A DNA stretch of 64,000 nucleotides from NCBI RefSeq assembly GCF_043641665.1, contig NC_092181.1, positions 2,400,421 to 2,464,420 on the forward strand, in the 5' to 3' direction. The notes under the pieces were generated by a model that worked only from the letters and a program-made list of their open reading frames with translations, made no database searches and was not told where the DNA came from. The position numbers and the translations under genes are program-made. This DNA comes from Enoplosus armatus (Eukaryota; Chordata; Actinopteri; Centrarchiformes; Enoplosidae). This document shows, piece by piece, positions 27,501 through 32,803 of the stretch (positions are counted from its first letter, which is position 1; the number at the start of each line of letters is the position of its first letter).

Positions 27501-30500
27501 CCTCTTTCAGCTCATTGTTTTGATTTTTACGGCCTGCGACTTTAATGTTTTGGTTCACTCTCACGGCTCTCATCAACCCCGTTTTCGGCAGCAGGCAGCT
27601 GTTTTCAGCAAAAAAAGGCTCTGAGCTCTGAAACCCGTTGAAACCCAAACAGCGGACAGACAAAATTAGCGAACACATTTAGCAGCTAACGAGCCAGATG
27701 TTTCCCTCAGGAGTTGGTAAAGACCAAAAACAGAGTAAAAAGAGAGTGAATATTGGACTTGGCCAAAATGACATCTCCAAATGAATGCTAATGTCCGTAT
27801 CTGCTGGATGTGTAAATATGCAACACTAACACGTTCACCATTACAACTTTATAATAATATTATGGTGTGTTTATGGCTTGTTTTGCTGCCCCCATGTAGC
27901 TAAATCAATTGACACAGGTTTAAAGGGTACAAAACCACCAGGATTATGTCTGACACTTAATATGAATTCAAAATGCGCTCACTTCAAGGTGAAAAACGGC
28001 CTATTTTTCTTCTTCTTTTTTTTGTCTCCTAAAAATCTGAAATTCCGTACATAGACTGCACACACCCAAACATTCCTTTGACTAAATTCCCATTTGGCTG
28101 TGGCCATGTTAACACTTTGTATCTCAATTGAGGTTTTCCTATTTTCATTTCAGCTGATCAATCTGAGTAGCACAATACATTTTGGTTGGTTTGGCCTCTT
28201 GAGTTTTGAAAGAGTTTCCAAACCCAACAGCTCCTCTGCCCTCTGTCCCACAGGTGTTGTGTGAGGCAGTTTACTATGCAGTGTGTGTGCTTCGCCTGCG
28301 CCCAGAGGACCAGGATGTGCTGGTGGAGTTCCCCCGGGTGGAGAGAGTGGTCCAGCGGGTCCCCAGGGTGAGACCCCCACAGGGCTTTGCTCTGTCTCAG
28401 GCTCGACACCAGGCCCGCAAGGTCCACATGCTGCACACCATGCTGAAGGTGAGTCAGAAAGAGAAAGACGTACAAGGTCAGAGAGCTGATGCTGGAGATC
28501 GTCTTTATATGTTCGCTGTGTTGTAGACATTCAGAGCTCCGTGTCTTGTTTGTTAACCGAGTTGTTGGTTCTCATTTTCAGAATTTCCTGGTTTACATGT
28601 TTTTCTTGCTGGTGGTTTTGCTTCTCAACTACTCTGACTCGGCCAAAGACACACACAGCCTGAGACTGCGAACTCAGCTTCAACAAGCACTACACACACC
28701 TGAGTACCACAACATCAGCAGGTAGACACACACACACACACACTAACAGGTAGAACTTCAGTTGCAAACTTGACTGTACCTGAAGGTATTGTGGTCCAAT
28801 GAAAAAATGTGAATAATCTTTTGAAAAATTTTAATTTAGACATTTTTATGAGCTTGTTCCGCTGAGAATAACATCACATTTTCACTGCTTGTCACCTTGT
28901 AAGACTTGTTGAAATGTTTGGGCAAACAGTGTGTGAAGTCATTAAAAAAAAGATTTCTGTACTGCTCCTGTGACCGAGCCCCATTTTTTCTCTTGCTCTT
29001 GAGACTTGACCTGCATGAGTTATTGTATTCAAATGCTTTTGGCTCAAGCAAGCCGTGTCCATAACTCCAGAGTGTGTCTCAGTCAACTGCTCGGTCATCC
29101 TGTGCGCACACATGCTGTAAAATGTTCATTCACATCACATTGTGACAACTCTGTTATGTAGCATATGACAAACACACAATGTATATTTCTCTCTCTTTTA
29201 GCCGAGACGACGTTCTGATGTGGCTGAATGGGTCCCTGTTGCCACGGCTACTGGATGACTCCGCCCTCTTGAGAGACACAGGAAGTGTGTTACTCGGCAC
29301 GCTTAGGCTCCGTCAGATCCGTGACACACAGGGTGAGACTGAAATGTTGTTTGGTGGGCGCGAAATATTTAAATAACCTGAGGCTCCACTGATGGCAGAC
29401 ATCTTCACAAACTGAAGACATTAAAAAAATATGTTTTCTGAGAAGTTTTTCTTTGTCTCTTTCTGCCGGTCTTCAATAATATTGAGTCAACTGCATAAAA
29501 TGTTTAATGCTGAGCATCACAGGTACTCCAGCATTATAGTTACTGCACCATTTCTGATCTTTTGGAAACTTTGCTTTTTCTCCCAGTTGCAGGTGGTTCC
29601 AGGGCAGGAGACAGGAGGGTCACATCTCTAACTGAACACGCTGAGAGTTACGCTGCTCTTGGAGCTCGCGATAAATACTGGTAAAGAAATGATTGAAAAC
29701 ATGGCTTTAACAGGGCAGGTGTTTATTTGTAGGTCAGATTCAGTATTTATTTAACATCTGGTCTTTAATATGTTCTTTTTTCTCCTCCCACTTGTCTTTC
29801 CAGGGTGTGGCGTTTGGGTCAGATGGGGGTGTATAACAGCGCAGATGCTTCTGTCCACTGGCTGAACAGAAGCCTGGAGGAGGCCTCTTCCTCCTTACAG
29901 CAGCTGCTGCAGCTGCACTGGCTCGACTACAGGTAGTAAACGTAGAAGGACAGGGCTTGAAATAGTAGAGAGAGTTTGCTGACTGATCTCACTGGCCAGG
30001 TTGTTCCAAAGTCAGGGGGCCAGATGTAAGGGAGTAGAAATCGGTCTCGATGTGCGTTTGCACACAATTTCACAATGATTGGAATAAAACAGAACCTTGC
30101 ATACTCGTGGCTTTACACATCTGGAGTGGAGTTTGATTGTCCCTTAGGTGCCATTCGTCTTACAGCCTGCAGTCATTAAAAAGTTGCACATAAAAACATC
30201 AAACATTAATATAAAACACAGAAAACAATCCAGTAAAGAATGTGTTAAGAATGTGGGCTGGCTTTCAACAATTGTTCTGAGAATAATAAGTGATGGCATA
30301 AACAAAACTTTAATCTGGTTAATACCACATTTGGTATTAGGTTGCAAATATTCAGGGGGGAGCAACTGAAATAAAAAGTCAATAAAAAGTGGGTGGTGGG
30401 GGTCTCTTATGGCACACTTAACTGTGTCTTTTGTACAAGTTAGTGCTTTTTATCTCCCACATGAAATAAAACCTCCAGTGATGGAAACACCCAAAAACAG

Positions 30501-30577
30501 AGAGGTAATCAAAACATGAAGTGACTTTGTGAAATGTCTTGACTCCTGATCGTGTCATAGTCCATTAAGTGTGTGTT

Positions 30578-30617
<40 letters not shown>

Positions 30618-31871
30618 CGTAGGACCCGTGCCGTGTTTGTGGAGTTCTCGCTCTTCAACATCAACACAAACCTCCTGGCTGTCTTCTCCTTCCTGTTTGA
30701 GTTTCCAGTTTCTGAGCGTGCCCAGTCCAGCCTTGACCTCATTGTCACCACTCTGTGGCCAATCACAGGCCTAGACCTGCAGCTCCTTCTAATGGTAACC
30801 CCTGTCAACCCCTTTGACACTGTCAATAATAACAACCACTACCCACCACCAAGCTACACCTGAATCCTTTCCCCGGTCGTTGGCTTTGTTATTTTGGCAA
30901 CGCGTCTCCAGTTTAACGTTGCGGTTTCCTGTTTTCCAGATTGTCCTCCTCACCCTGGTGGTGTATTTCCTGGTGCGGGGGATCTTGGGCTTCCTCAGAG
31001 AAGGCTATGTGTACTTGCTGTCAGCCTGGAGACTCCTGGGCATCTGCAAACTAGCTCTGGCAGCGTCTGTGTGTGGGCTGCACCTGAGCCACTGCATCAT
31101 GGCCACGCAGCAGTGGGCGTCATACCTGAAGCACCCGAGGGACGCCTTCACGGACTTCTACCCCCTGGCCAGACAGAGTCAGATATACACAGTCATGTCT
31201 GCCTTGCTGTTGTTCATACTGGTGCTCAAGGTACGACACAAAGGCCCAGGAAAGCAACTGTAAACATATTTAGAAATAAATCTTGGTATTATTTTTGTAG
31301 TTTTGGCCAGTGATATCAGTGATAGTAACATTCTACTTAACAAGTTAAAGGTGCCCTGAGTTTTCTTCTAAACAAACAAACGTTATGTGAACATTCATTG
31401 TTACTCACCAAAGCGTATTTGTGTGTATCCTTGAGGTCCAACAAATGACGTTAGGAATGCATTTCCTTCCTCATAAAACATTTGCAAATCAGATTTTTAC
31501 AAAAGTTTGAAACCTGCATTGTTTACATCCATGTTTACTAACTTGCAGTCTTCTTCTTCGCTGCCTTTGTTGGGGCCTTTCTGCATATCTTGGCACATTA
31601 CTGCCACCTGTAGATCAGTGGAGTCGCGTGAAACCATTAACAGGCACGTGTAGGACGTGTGCGTCCTGGTGCGCGTGCATGAGATAAGCTAAATCAGGGA
31701 CCCACCTCTATAGAAAAACTGCACCATAGCACTACTAGAGGTCAAAAACTCCACAGGGAAACTTTAATTTCTGAGATGTGGGAAGGCAGTGACATTGATA
31801 CGAAGAGGTCTGATGGATCAAGATCCCATGAAAAGACCAAAACCAACAATGAATTGATCTTATCAACAAGT

Positions 31872-31907
<36 letters not shown>

Positions 31908-32754
31908 CCATTGTGGCCCAAAAACCATTAACTGTTGAACATTTTTATTTTCATACACCTTCCTGCTATGCTATGAACACTCACTCATGTGTATTAATAC
32001 GCGACTGAAAATAGTCTCCAACAAATGCGCCATTTACTCCGGTTTGAGTAAGGTTTGCTTAAGACTACAGTGGCCAGCTGTTGTAGAAAATGATTACGCT
32101 TTTTTGAAATTGAAACTATGTATTTGAGAGCTGTTTTTTTAAAGATTCACATCTACAATAGGAACAAATGGGCTTGGAGCTGCGAGCCACAGACAGGTAC
32201 AGTAGTACTGTCTTAAGTACTGAGAGATTGGCTAACACATTGTGGGTTTTGGTCTTTTTATGGGATTTGGTGATAATAAGGGAGATATAGAATAATAACA
32301 GCCTTATCCTTATAAAGACTGACTTCCTGGTGCCGTGTTGACCTACTTTACTTGCTGAAGTTGTGTGATTAGGTAAAAGTATTTGGACAAAAGCATCTGC
32401 CAGATAAATATGATGTAAAGACCACAATGTCATAACAGCTAGACGTGATGACCGAAACTATGAGAGAATTTATTTTTCTCATATTCTATTTCTTATTTGG
32501 TTGTAACTTTCTCCAACACATTTTTTCCTCCCTCCCTCCCCGTCTCTGTCCGTCTGATCATCCAGGCGTCCCACCAGTTGCGGTTTCTCAGAGAGTGGGC
32601 CGTGTTTGGCAGAGCTCTGCGGCGCTCAGTCTGGGAGCTGCTGGGAGTCGCCCTGGCATTACTGCTGTTGGTGCTGGCTTACTCACACACAGGACACCTG
32701 GTCAGACTTTTTATCTTTTCTGTTCCTTGAGTTTCTCTCTCGCTGAGCCTCTCC

Positions 32755-32803
<49 letters not shown>

